A stretch of 64,000 nt of DNA, from positions 387,104-451,103 of the forward strand of contig NW_020653770.1 in the NCBI RefSeq assembly GCF_003589595.1, in the 5' to 3' direction. Source of the stretch: Hyposmocoma kahamanoa. Taxonomy: Eukaryota > Arthropoda > Insecta > Lepidoptera > Cosmopterigidae. Each line of letters starts with the position of its first letter. Positions within the stretch are counted from its first letter, which is position 1. The position numbers and the translations under genes were made by a program. Below, piece after piece: positions 1-10,310 of the stretch. The notes below the pieces were generated by a model. The model searched no databases. It was not told where the DNA came from and saw only the letters and a program-made list of their open reading frames with translations.

Positions 1-294
1 GCGTGATATCGAAGAAACTCATTTACAAATACTAATGGAAGACAGCACCCTTACTACACAAATATTTCACAGAAGACATGTTAGTAGGCTGGGAAGTGCA
101 AGGTTGGAAGAATAAAAATGTCATTGCTTCATAACATCAGGCAGTGGACCGGCATCAAAACCGTGGAACAACTATTCAGGCTAGCTCTGAACAAAGAAAA
201 ATATAGAAAACTAACTGCCGATCTTCAATAATAGAAAGGCTCTTGAAGAAGAAGAAGATGTTCGTAACAACCCAGATTGTTATTCACTAAAGAG
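1..294. other. Unassigned sequence upstream of the BEL/Pao remnant
   Basis: Probably more decayed retrotransposon, judging from position. I could not recognise a domain in any frame. Confidence 0.3.
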
Positions 295-690
295 AAAGTA
301 TACTGTTGGACAGATTCAATGACTACGATTGGGTGGATTAAAGAAGAAGCCGATAAATGGAAGACCGTTGTAGCCAACAGAGTATCAGAAATACAGAAAC
401 TCTACCTCAAGCAAAACGGAATCACGTATTAACTAATCAAAACCCGACTGACATAATTTCCCGAGGAACCAAACTAAAGAAATAACAAGAACTATTAGAA
501 AAAAGGAAGTAAACTGACAAATCTAGACCCTTTTATAGAGACCGATGGATCGTTACGAGTAGGGGGCAGATTGCAAAACTCTAATCTACTATACGATCAG
601 AAACACCCAGTATTATTGCCACAAACCCATTAATTACGTAACTAATTATAGGCGACGCTCATTTTAAACCTAACATGGAGGCAATGGTTT
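295..690 (+). pseudogene. BEL/Pao retrotransposon pol remnant (RNase H to integrase zinc-binding region)
   Basis: The frame beginning at 301 reads CWTDSMTTIGWI followed by WKTVVANRVSEIQ, the conserved end of the BEL/Pao RNase H region, which degrades DNA-RNA hybrids during reverse transcription. After a stop at 430, a shifted frame gives NPTDIISRG. From about 523 the sequence reads DPFIETDGSLRVGGRLQN and then HPVLLPQTH, typical of the stretch before the integrase zinc-binding domain. A further frameshift gives LIIGDAHF near 645. The order of blocks is correct for BEL/Pao pol, but stops and frameshifts show it is dead. No LTR or gag was seen; it runs in from the window edge. Confidence 0.82.
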
Positions 691-1068
691 GAGACCTTGG
701 CGTATGTACATACGGCAAAAGTACTGGGATACTTGGAGGAAAAAGGAACTATTACTTATTACTATTAAAAAGGAATTACTACACACCTTTAGGTTGTATG
801 GATACGCTTGATAGATCGTAGGGACGACCCTTGAGGTCTCACCGTTAGGTTTTGATCGGGTAGTTTTTATCTTGACCTTACCGTAATTTTTACGCACAGC
901 AGGCTGTTGGTGTTTGCTGTTTAGAATGTATAACACTACACACTTCATTGACAAACAAACACTGCCACCACATCAATACCTAACCGCACGCTGTTCAACA
1001 ATTGTATTTCAAGCATATGTATGTACTATACATATTAAATAGAAAACCACCGTGAGACTCATCTTTTA

Positions 1069-2120
1069 AGTGCCACAGATTTACCTGCCGTGTATATAAA
1101 ATCAATTGAGTTTTGTCTGAAAAGTGGGTATTTGGTATGGCACGGTGATTACTACTTACAAATTGATGGAGTGCCCATGGGTTCACCAATTGCTCCCATA
1201 ACTGCTAACATCTTCATACAGTGGTTAGAAGAAAAAGCTTTAAAAAACGCGTCTGTAGCACCTACATATTCGTGGCGGTATGTGGATGATATTTTCGCTG
1301 TTATCTCGAAAAATACTTTGCCAGAAGAAGAAGTTCACGGTGGAGAGAGAAAGTGAAAGAGCACTGTCATTTTTGGATATTTTGGTTATGCGTCAACCTT
1401 GTGGTCGTTTGTTTACTACAGTTTACCGTAAGCCGACGCATGCTAACCGGTACCTTAGGGCAGATTCACACCATCATCCATGCCATTTATCACCTGTACC
1501 TAGAACATTGGTCGGTCGAGACTTAAGTCTGTGTGATCCACAATACGTGCACCTGAAACTAGATCATGTTAAACGTGTACTGGAAAGCAACGGCTTAAAC
1601 TGGAGGCATTGGAATCGCGTCGGGAACGCATCTACTCGTCCTCATCCGGCGGTAGTGGAGAGGCTGCCGATATAATTACCTTACATTAAGAGAGTAACGG
1701 ATAAAATCGGACACTTGTTACGCCGAAGATGTAGCATCAAGACGATTTTCCGCCCTCACATGCAACTTAGATAGTTGGTGCGTTCACCAAAGGATAAGGA
1801 GCCATTGAATGTTCCCGGTGTATATAAGACTCCCTGCTCCTGTGGCAAGAGTTACATAGGAGAGACCGGCCGTAATATATCCACACGACTAACGGAACAC
1901 TTACGTAGTTTTAAGAACCGGGACAATCGGGACTCTGCAGTGACGGAACGTTCATTGGATTCGGATTCGACGCACCATATTCGTTTTGATAAAGTGTCCG
2001 TACTGGCGAGAGAAAAGCATTTAATTCCGCGGAAAGTACGTGAAGCTATCGAGATTGGTCGTCATTCGAATTTCAATCGTGATAGTGGATGGTCGGTACC
2101 CCCCGGTTGGAAAACAGTGT
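1069..2120 (+). pseudogene. Penelope-like element, reverse transcriptase and GIY-YIG endonuclease, frameshifted
   Basis: Penelope-like elements encode one polyprotein, an RT related to telomerase followed by a GIY-YIG endonuclease. From 1069 the frame gives DLPAVYIKSIEFCL, then the RT blocks GVPMGSPIAPITANIFI (about 1168-1218) and RYVDDIFAV (about 1276-1302), with the YVDD catalytic motif intact. A frameshift near 1310-1340 leads to ALSFLDILV and the SHHHPCH motif near 1470. From about 1680 the linker PYIKRVTDKIG appears, and from about 1810 the endonuclease, with GVYKTPCSCGKSYIGETGRN and TRLTEHLRSF, ending at SVPPGW. The first half of the RT is absent and there are at least three frame breaks, so it is a 5'-truncated fossil. 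Confidence 0.88.
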
Positions 2121-2149
2121 TAGGTACTACGTCAGTGGTTAGTGTAGAC

Positions 2150-2395
2150 GAGACTTTAGAAAGTGACGTTGTTAGTGTAGTGTGCAATCCTGCATATGAC
2201 TTTAATAAAAATGAAGCAAACGAGGGTAGATTCTCGTCGACGCCGCCTGCGCCCGCAGTCGTACTGAGTGATCGGGCTGCCAGGGCTTTGGCGTACAGTT
2301 TCCGTCGAGTCATCGCCGCGGAATCTCATGATTATGGACCACGAATTGGTTCGACACATGTCGAACAAAAATTCGACTTAAACGTGAAAATACGT
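2150..2395 (+). repeat. Penelope-element tail, motif shared with 8395-8625
   Basis: The frame stays open past the GIY-YIG domain through DVVSVVCNPAYDFNKNEANE and a proline-rich stretch. A diverged copy of the same DNA occurs at 8395-8625 on the minus strand (VVSAPAYDNNMNEANE), so this is a repeat unit, probably the element's C-terminal extension or 3' end. No function is assigned. Confidence 0.5.
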
Positions 2396-2434
2396 GAGTT
2401 ATCCGTTATTTTTACTATACATATTGCCTGAATA

Positions 2435-3460
2435 GAAGAACTCTGATCTATAATTTTCATCTTGCAGAAACCTATTTAAGCCAAGAAACCTTTATTTCGT
2501 TTGATTTCATTTGAATCTATATTAGAATGGTAATTTCCAAACTTGGGTCGTCCATAACGGTCTTTACAAAATCGTTTTAATGTTTAAGGCTTATAGGTCG
2601 TTGTGACTCATAAAATTTCGCACAATCACATAGTCTGCTAGATGATAGTTTATTTAAAACTGTGATGTAGTGATACCTACCTCTTAATTAGAATAAGAGA
2701 TTTATATATATGGTATAGAATATTAATCATACATTGTAACCTTTGTTTCGATTTAATATAGATCGAGGTGTTCATGTTCTTAACATGTGTCTCATTTAAG
2801 TGCCTTCCAAAACCCTACCTCACCTCTACAAGAAGAAATTATCTTTCATTTATCACAAAACAATAAAAAATATTAACTTTATTGTTTTTCATTAGAATCG
2901 AATTGACATTATCTGAAAAAGGCTCTAAAGACAGTTTCGATTTGTGGACGGCAATTTAAGATAGATCCATTTAACATGACGCCGCCGGCGGTATCCCACA
3001 ATCTCCAACATAACCTTTTCAATGCCATCAAAATATCTCGTAGGAAAACTAATGTACGGTCGGGTACTGATACTCAGACACATTGCAAAGACGCTGATGA
3101 TGTCATTTGTGTCACAAAAAGGAGATGTAATAATATTCCTTACATATCAATTGTGACGTCTTTAGCTTTCCACTCACTAGAAAAAACTAAAAGTGCATTT
3201 AATAATTGACGTGTAATTTCGTAATCATTTATTACATTCCAAAGCTATCGACACAATTGTTACTACAAAGACCACCCTGATAATTTTGATAGTGTAGTTC
3301 ATTACACAATAGTAAGGATATAATCGACACACGGCTAGAATGTAGACCGACACTATAAACAGTGTAGTCCTAGCTATAATCTGTGCTATTAGCACAGTCC
3401 AAATTGATTATAATATTTTACGAGGGCACGGCAATGTCAACAAACTATCGATGATTGTGC
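2435..3460. other. AT-rich non-coding stretch
   Basis: No recognisable domain or repeat partner in the window. A 77-codon frame at 2976-3209 resembles no family I know and has ordinary composition. Confidence 0.4.
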
Positions 3461-3464
3461 AACA

Positions 3465-6455
3465 CTAAAGTCGTGTTAAGTCTATAAAATCACTAGTGCC
3501 GGCCGTCGTTTCTGTCGATTTTCTAAGTTCATCAGTCGTAATACCACTGATGCGATCTTTCGTCAATTCTGTCTTGCAATCAACCGAGTCCACGCGGTCG
3601 GCTCGTACGAAATTGATGCATCTTCGAGTCTTGCTTTTCCCGCCTTTGAATTGATACGCATCCACGAAGGATGTTGTTAAGAGTAGAACGAAAACTGGAA
3701 AATAAATAACATTCAAGTTTAATTCAAATAAGTAAACAAATGGCACTTGAAATTGATACATTGATTAAAGTCAGGAACTCAATCGTAAGGCAGATTCCTC
3801 TTATGAATAATGAGTTTAAAGCTTGCTCTTTGTAAATGGATTTCGAAATATTATAGGTAAAGGCAACCTCAAAGAGCACTAATTACCATGAATCTTTATA
3901 ATCTAAGGAAGCAGAAGCTGTCTATGGTTTTACTGACATAATTTATATAATCAGAAATCTCTGGAGGCGTATATTTTTCCCCTTAAATGAACCTGTAACC
4001 CAACTGTCAAGAACAGTCAATTTATTTTTATTATACCCATTAATATTATTACTGTTGTAATTATTTATATCGATTGTATTATTTTTATTATTGTTAAATA
4101 TTTGCAGTGAATGTAAGAGTTGTTAAACAGTTACTTTCAAATAAATAAATAAGTAAAGCCGTTACTTGACGTTGCGCGCGCGCAGTAATAAGGTCGCCTT
4201 TCACCTTCGGCTGTTTCCGCCGAGCCGAAGTTTCCTGCGTTCTCGGATTTTTATCCGATTGTTGTATCTAAACCGACCTCGAGGCAAGACGTTGTCAAAG
4301 TTAACGTTACTTTCTTTTCGTAACATAATAATCTTGTATTATTGCTGTAACCTTAGCAAACCCCTACATATTAATATAAAGATCGATCACAAAGAAAAAT
4401 TCCTTCGATCCAACAGGACACGAACTTGTGACTACGCCGGGCTATGCTCTGCCAAATGAGTTACAGGTCGAGTCAGCAGTATGGGGATTTTTCGCCGTTT
4501 TAACGTGTTTTTTCTTAGTGTTCGTTCATTGTATTAATTATTATAACAAACTAGTGGAGTATTTTCACTAAAAATGAATATAATATTTTTCAGGAAAAAA
4601 TCTAAATTACATATTCATAGACGTATACTGTGACACCAGCGGAAGATTGTTATTTTTTTAAATTTGTCTCAAACACATTGTAGAATTGTCCGAACAGCAA
4701 ATGTGACGTTCTTACCTATAGCTCACTTGTATCTGACGTGTCCATATAGGTACTATAGGTAGTTGACGTCTCATATACAAATTTTGACAACCTCGATCTT
4801 CCAGCGGCTTACATTGTACATTTGTTGGAAAGTAGACACTTGAGCAGTACGATTCCCGGTAGGAGAAATGTACGTTTGTAAATTGATTGCTCTGGTATTC
4901 AAATGGGTGATTCCCTAATTTGAGATCAGGGAATTGGTTCTTTGACACGTTTAAAAAAAACATCGAAAGTTAATGATACAAATCATTCTTTTTGGCGTGA
5001 AGCAGCATGGCTTCCAAATTTGACGTCAAAAAAATGTTTACATGCATTGTGAGTTACGTATATTGATGATGCAAGGGGTCGAAAGATAACCGACCTAAAC
5101 AAGCAGTACGTTTATGTGCGACGGTCTCGGGGGACACAGCGATTAGCTATGGGTACGCAGAGTGTTTTTTTTTAATGGGACAATCTGAGGAAATCCGAAA
5201 CCACAGAAGATACAAGAAAACGCTGTTAGGAACCATTAAGAATTTTTTGGTCATGCTTGAGTTGTCCATAAAAATGAATAAAATTGATCAAAATTTTTTT
5301 TAGTGCTCATCGGATTCGGACTCAGTTTCGTGAAGGAATCATTTCATTATATGGGATGTAAAAAATCGGGACAGCAGAAGTTGGTCAAAACTAATTTAAA
5401 AAAATGTTTTCATACAAAGTTATTAAAATTGACTAATTTTTTTAATGCTAATAGGTTCAGTTTGTTATAAAAATGACTTTATTGTATAGGAAGACAAAAA
5501 ATTGGGTTAACTGATGTTGGCTAAATTTGATTTTTTTTAAATTCATTCAAAATGTAAATAAAAAGAAAACATTACAATTAGTCGCGCCACTGCGCGGTTG
5601 CACCGCTTCTATAAGCGTCCAATTTGATCATTATTGTACCTAATGCCCCTTTCGTAATAACTTTTATTTGTTCATAATATAAGTTTACAAAACACTTAAT
5701 GTCAGTTAATTATAGTCAAAGGAAACTCTGCCTTGAATTTTTAAAATTCATTGAGGAACAAAACATCATATTTCAAGAATTCATTTGAACTCTCATGAGA
5801 TATGTCATGTACAAGAGACACCTCTGCCACGCAAGTATCGATCAGAGACAAACAGACCCGAGATACCACTTTCAAGTTGTCAACCCCGCCATTCAAAACA
5901 TTGATTGTGATAATGCATTATGAGCATTAGTTTAAGCCTCAGTAATAAGCTGTCCAATCCAATCATTCCGTACACAAACATAGAAAGGAAAAGATAACTG
6001 GTAAACATTATATATCTTTTTATACGCAAATCTTGCAAACCTCTTCTGCACCTTCTCTATCATGTCACTACATGTGGTTTCGCGAGGGTCCCACACTAGA
6101 GCTCCGAATTCCACACACTGCGAACGTGTGCGTTGTAAAGCATCAATTCTCATAACAAAATCCCAGTGTTCGGTTTGCCTTTTGCACATTGCTATAATAT
6201 GAACTTTAAGTAGTCGCCGATCTCGCGCATGAAAAGACTTTCCTATTCGAAACCCGTAAGGTAAGTTTAACCCGTAAACAATTATCAGTATTTTTTAAAT
6301 GTCAATATTATTGTTGGCTAGGCTTTATGACAATGAAAATTTTATAAATCCTGTCAATAAAAATAAAACAACTGAAAAATGCTATTGGGGATGACTATCT
6401 AGACGGCCCAAAAATGGATTTACTTACCGAAATATAAAATCATGTTTCTATCCAT
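3465..6455 (-). CDS. Candidate host gene: two-exon small secreted protein (85 aa)
   Basis: Exon 1 is 6455-6428 and exon 2 is 3694-3465. Exon 1 starts MDRNMILYF and ends in a consensus donor (TTCG then GTAAGT at 6427-6422). Exon 2 follows a strong acceptor (pyrimidine run ending TTTTCCAG at 3695). The phases agree: exon 1 leaves one base, exon 2 supplies two, and the junction encodes V. The joined N-terminus is a textbook signal peptide: a short charged start, a hydrophobic core of FVFVLLLTTSF, and probable cleavage after VDA at residues 20-22. The mature part is about 63 aa, basic at first (FKGGKSKTRR), with two cysteines (C35 and C49) and a Thr/Ser/Asp-rich tail ending IDLTRL. Exon 2 is richer in G+C than its surroundings. 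No family is recognised. The 2.7-kb intron carries SINE, family-F and LINE debris. No clear polyadenylation signal was seen, and other exons cannot be excluded. Confidence 0.62.
4376..4478 (-). repeat. Family C tRNA-derived SINE, head part
   Basis: Read on the minus strand it has an A-box-like GTAACTCATTTGGCAGAGC, a degenerate B box (AGTTCGTGTCC) and then the family C body (AATTTTTCTTTGTGATCGATC). It lies in the intron of the candidate secreted-protein gene. Confidence 0.65.
4505..4583 (+). repeat. Family C SINE, tail part in opposite orientation
   Basis: This carries the family C 3' body (TTTCTTAGTGTTCG, an ATT-rich run, AACAAACTAGTGGAGTATTTT). It sits about 26 bp from a minus-strand head fragment of the same family. 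Confidence 0.65.
5163..5550 (+). repeat. Family F interspersed repeat, copy 1
   Basis: Shares, with indels, the order of motifs in 45703-46030: a T run then GGGACA, GAAACCA, a second ACCATTAAG block, TTTTTTGGTCATG, then GGGACAGCAGAAGTTGGTC. AT-rich and without a reading frame. Class unknown. Confidence 0.6.
5932..6189 (-). pseudogene. Non-LTR retrotransposon RT C-terminal remnant
   Basis: The minus-strand frame contains CVEFGALVWDPRETTCSDMI followed by EKVQKRFARFAYKK. This matches the region after the RT catalytic core in Jockey/CR1-type ORF2 (LEFGSVVWxP, then IExVQxRFxRF). Only about 60 recognisable codons remain and none of the catalytic motifs, so it is a 5'-truncated relic. It sits just inside the intron, close to exon 1 of the secreted-protein candidate. 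Confidence 0.68.
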
Positions 6456-7109
6456 ATTTGCCACTTTATACTTCTTGAGTTTTTTTTTAAAACATAGCAA
6501 TTGTCATTATAATCAATCTTAGTGAAGTTTTGAATATTGATTTCTATACTTAGACGCCTAAATATAAATAGAAGGCGGTATAAGAGGAAAAAAGTTTTGA
6601 AGCCGATCTTGTCGTGGTGTCCTTATTTTACTATAAAAGTTTATTTAAATTTTAATTTTGCACTTGTCAATGTATGCCTTGTTACATCAACCCTTCAAAG
6701 TCGAATCACGTTACCTGTTCAATATGACAGCTTACACCTTTTGGTGTAAGCAGCAAGTAACAATTGATTATTCAACATTAGCTATGTCAATTTAAGCGTG
6801 ACCGTACTTGAGATAACAATATAAAACTAGTAACAATTATTGTAAACGTTTTTATGACCAGTGTTACTGATAACATGCTTGTATATTTTATTAAACAACA
6901 TAAGAAAATTTTGGACCCTGAAAAGGTGGTAATAGACTTTGGCTGGTGTTGTTTTTACGTGATTTATGTTATATAAAATTTGACTACGTCTACACGGTCA
7001 ATCTTTACAAGTATAGATTTTTATGTAGCACAAATAGGAATCCACGTGGCACCAGCATAATATTTAGCCAGTACAGTCTCATATCGTTCTATATAAGTTT
7101 TGTTTATAG

Positions 7110-7314
7110 TGCCCCTCCTTATCAACCTCTTGGTACTATGACCTGTGCGCGTACAGGAACCTTACAAGTTCAGGTTCTGACCCCAGATCAGCCAGTGTAC
7201 AGGGTTGTCACAGACCTCTGTCACTTGACTTCATCCGGTTCTTCGGGTTCCGGATCTCTCGGGTCAGTAGATAGGGACAATTCAGCCAGCACAGTCAAGA
7301 ACACTTCACACTGA
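7110..7314 (+). CDS. Candidate host terminal coding exon, about 67 aa
   Basis: An acceptor-like sequence (TTTTGTTTATAG) ends at 7109. The open frame after it reads APPYQPLGTMTCARTGTLQ, then VQVLTPDQPVYRVV, then a Ser/Gly-rich tail (SSGSSGSGSLGSVDRD) and a stop at 7312-7314. The stretch is near half G+C, in contrast to the AT-rich DNA on both sides, and has no repeat partner in the window. The frame is phase 2 at the acceptor. I do not recognise the protein. It could be the C-terminus of a host protein or an exon copy; no upstream exon was identified. Confidence 0.4.
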
Positions 7315-7456
7315 ACACTTTGGACTTTAGACCGTTCTAATCACGATTGATATACAGTTAAAGTGTGAAACTCCACGAGCTGTGAACCTGTGCTAAATAT
7401 TACTGAATTATATTTTTTAATTATTTTTTTATTATTTTGTTATTTTCCATATATAT

Positions 7457-7492
7457 TTGTTATTATTATTGATACAAAGATCGAACACAAAT
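7457..7492 (-). repeat. Family C SINE tail fragment
   Basis: On the minus strand it reads GTGTTCGATCTTTGTATCAA followed by an AAT-rich tail, the family C 3' end. It immediately precedes a family A copy. Confidence 0.6.
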
Positions 7493-7510
7493 TTTACACG
7501 CAAATTTATT

Positions 7511-7816
7511 GTAGCAGTAGAGCTACTTGTGAAAGAGCTCGTCCAGGGAAGTATTACCGAAGTACCTTACCTATTTCTGCCGCCAAGCAGTAATGTCAGC
7601 ATTACTGTGTTCCGGTTTGGAAGGGTAAGGGTGCTGGTGAAATTACAGGCACATTGGACTTGTCAACTTATGCCTAATGGCGACGGGCGCAATGACAGTG
7701 TCCCTAAGATCTTTGCGATTTATAGCTTCGAGTGGCACTGCAACTGTTATGGACAGGCGTGTCGCTTACCACCAGGCGCACGATTTGTTCGTCCCCGCAC
7801 TTGGTATCGTAAAAAA
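7511..7816 (+). repeat. Family A interspersed repeat, long copy
   Basis: The most complete plus-strand copy in the window. Landmarks in order: GTGAAAGAGCTCGTCCAGGG, CTATTTCTGCCGCCAAGCAG, GGTGCTGGTGAAATTACAGG, AGTGGCACTGCAACTGTTAT, GACAGGCGTGTCGCTTACCA, ending CACTTGGTATCGTAAAAAA. The A-rich 3' end suggests retroposition, but no tRNA-like head is visible, so its class is uncertain. Frames across it are not genes. Confidence 0.85.
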
Positions 7817-8394
7817 GGTGGAGATATCAATTCGACTGTACTTTTTTGTGTGTATGTCGATTTCTTTTTTATGAAAAAGTTATAATTATTATTTATTAAA
7901 TGGCTTTTTTGCCAGCAACCTGTGAAAAAATTATGAAGTTTCTTCAGGCCAGGTACCTTTATAGCAACCAGAAGCTGAAGTGTATTCACAATTCATGGTA
8001 GTAAAATATCATGATATACAATAAACAAGTATTCCAAAAATATATATTAATTTTTATTTTAAATAGATATTTATTTATTATTTTTCGAATTATGCCATTT
8101 TGTTATTGACAGTTAATGTGTGTCTCTACAAAATATTTAAGAAGTAATCCCGAGCAAGATGCTTATAAGGGATATCGTTTTCCCTTAACACGCAACAGGT
8201 GGTTAGGACCTGCCCTTCCTTTCAGAAGTGTGAAGTTATTTTATTGATTACACGTCATTTTTTCAAATTCTTCACAAAAAAACGGGTCAAATTGTCAAAG
8301 TTGTCAATAAGTTGTAATTTTCACAAAGAGAGCTTATGACACGATTCCCAACGACTTGTTTTAGGAAATTGGTAGTGGTATAATATAATCACTG

Positions 8395-8625
8395 CTACAC
8401 AAACATCATCATCATCTTTAAGGCCAACTTTTGCTCCATTTGCGACAAAACTGAGCGCCAAAGTCCTGACAGGACAAGCGCGGGCGCAAGCGACGGCGTC
8501 AAGCAACTACACTCGTTTGCTTCATTCATATTATTGTCATATGCAGGTGCGCTTACTACATTACCTGAACCACGGACCATGGATGAGTTGTCCATTAGTT
8601 TAGTTAATATGTGTAAGTGGTTCAC
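8395..8625 (-). repeat. Diverged copy of the Penelope-element tail
   Basis: Minus-strand frame contains NVVSAPAYDNNMNEANE and a proline/alanine-rich stretch parallel to 2150-2330. The nucleotide match centres on TGCATATGACAATAATATGA and AATGAAGCAAACGAGTGTAG. No RT or GIY-YIG sequence is attached. Confidence 0.5.
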
Positions 8626-9030
8626 GGTGGTTTTCTATTTAAAATCATCAACATGGTATTTTTTTATATTCCCACTTGTGGGCACGGGTTTCTCTGAGAA
8701 GGAATTTCAGTCCACCACGATAGTCGAATGCAGAATAGGAACTTCTCGCGTTTTTCTTTTTTTTTAGATACTAGGTGGTATTGTGGAAGGGGTACATAAA
8801 TTATTTAATACGGATTGTATAAAATTTTTATAATATTTATATAAGGTAATTAAAAAAGGCCAATTTGTATAAGGTAAATCCTGGTTTTATTTCTTTATAA
8901 TTAATTATTGTTTAAAAATGGATACATTTGCTGCAGATAATATTTGTGTTAATTTTGAATAACGTTAAATTGGAAAAAAAAACGATTTATCCTAAAATAA
9001 AATTAACAACGTTGTAACGTTCCATTACAG

Positions 9031-9242
9031 CCTGTCCATAGCACCTGCAGTGCCACTCAGAGCTTTAGATTGCAAAGATCTGAATAGCACTACCATTGCG
9101 CCCGTCATCTTGAGACATAATTTCACAAGTCCTATGTGCCTGTAATTTCCCCAGCATCTTTACCCTTCAAAGCCAGAATTCAGCAATACTCGCATTATAA
9201 CTTGGTGGTAGAAATGGGTAAGGTTTCTCACAAGGAGCTCAA
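9031..9242 (-). repeat. Family A interspersed repeat
   Basis: Minus orientation; the reverse complements of the GGACAGG, GGCACTGCA, TGGTGAAATT and CAAGGAGCTC landmarks occur in order. Confidence 0.8.
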
Positions 9243-9460
9243 CTAAAGTCTTCTTCGCCGCGCAGGTCACTGTTAAAGATAGATTTCATATCCTTCCCAA
9301 TTTATGAAAATATCCACCCATCACCACTAATACACAGTGACTACTTAGCAGGCAGTCCCACAACCTGAAAAAAGTGCTTTACTTCATATCTTCTTTTTCC
9401 ATTTTAGGCGTTTTTGATATTCAAATATACATAAAAGATACGAATCAGTTCAATTACCCA

Positions 9461-9640
9461 ATACTTAAGTAAGTAGCTAAAGCACTCGTGTTATGGAAAT
9501 TGAAAACAACGACGATATATAACACCCAGACCCGAGACAATATAAAAAAGTTAGTTTTTCTACATTGACCCTGCCGAGGACCGAACCCGAAACCTCGCAG
9601 ATCGCGATACCATGAAAACCGGTGTGCAAGCCAGTCGATC
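9461..9640 (-). repeat. Family E tRNA-like SINE, uninterrupted copy
   Basis: Shares ACACCCAGACCCGAGACAAT, a B-box-like element on the minus strand (reverse of GGACCGAACCCGAAACCTC) and CCATGAAAACCGGTGTGCAA with copies near 16.2 and 23.6 kb. It is the reference for the two interrupted copies. Confidence 0.7.
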
Positions 9641-9689
9641 GTAATTATAATTTCATGTATACTATATTGTTATATTATTTTCGTAGCGG

Positions 9690-9876
9690 GTGAGTTCCTT
9701 GTGAAAGAGTTCATCCAGTGCGATCCGGTTCTGAAGGGTAAGGATGCTGGTGAAATTATCAACAAATGAGACTTGTGTCTTAGGGTGACAGGCCCAGTGG
9801 CAGTGCAACTGCTATGGACAGGCGTATCGCTTAACACCAGTCGCACGACTTGTTCATCCCGTCACTTGGTATTAAA
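9690..9876 (+). repeat. Family A interspersed repeat, internally deleted
   Basis: Head (CTTGTGAAAGAGTTCATCCA) and tail (CAACTGCTATGGACAGGC, then GTCACTTGGTATTAAAG) are present; part of the middle is missing. Confidence 0.78.
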
Positions 9877-10310
9877 GTTTCTGAACTTATTATAATGGTT
9901 AAGAAATAATGAAATTGTAAAGATATTATGGTTGGTAGTGCACCTTAATGTGCTGGGCCTGGACCGGCCCAGCAGTGACCGATCGTCTCAAATTCTTATG
10001 CGGATACCCGCCGTCAGCAAATATCAGTTAGAAAGTATATAAATATTTAACCGTAATTTAAATTGTGCGATCACAAAACATTAATTTTGTTTCATGTAGT
10101 CTTGTACAAACATGTATTTCGACTGTGTCGCTTTCTAGATATCCTCTCATTCTTATTATAGGTATTGCCCACACAAAAGCAGTACACAGAAGTAAAACTC
10201 ACGTCACTAAACGAATAAATAGTTAAATATCCTCACAATAAAATATCATTTATGTATCACGTTTAAGTGTTCTAAAAGGTGAGTCAGCCTAAGTTACGAT
10301 TAACTTCATG

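Noticed and set aside
8548..8612. Exon-like stretch bounded by ATGCAG and GTAAGT
   Set aside because: It overlaps the repeat shared with the Penelope tail at 2.15-2.33 kb, so apparent splice sites are probably incidental.
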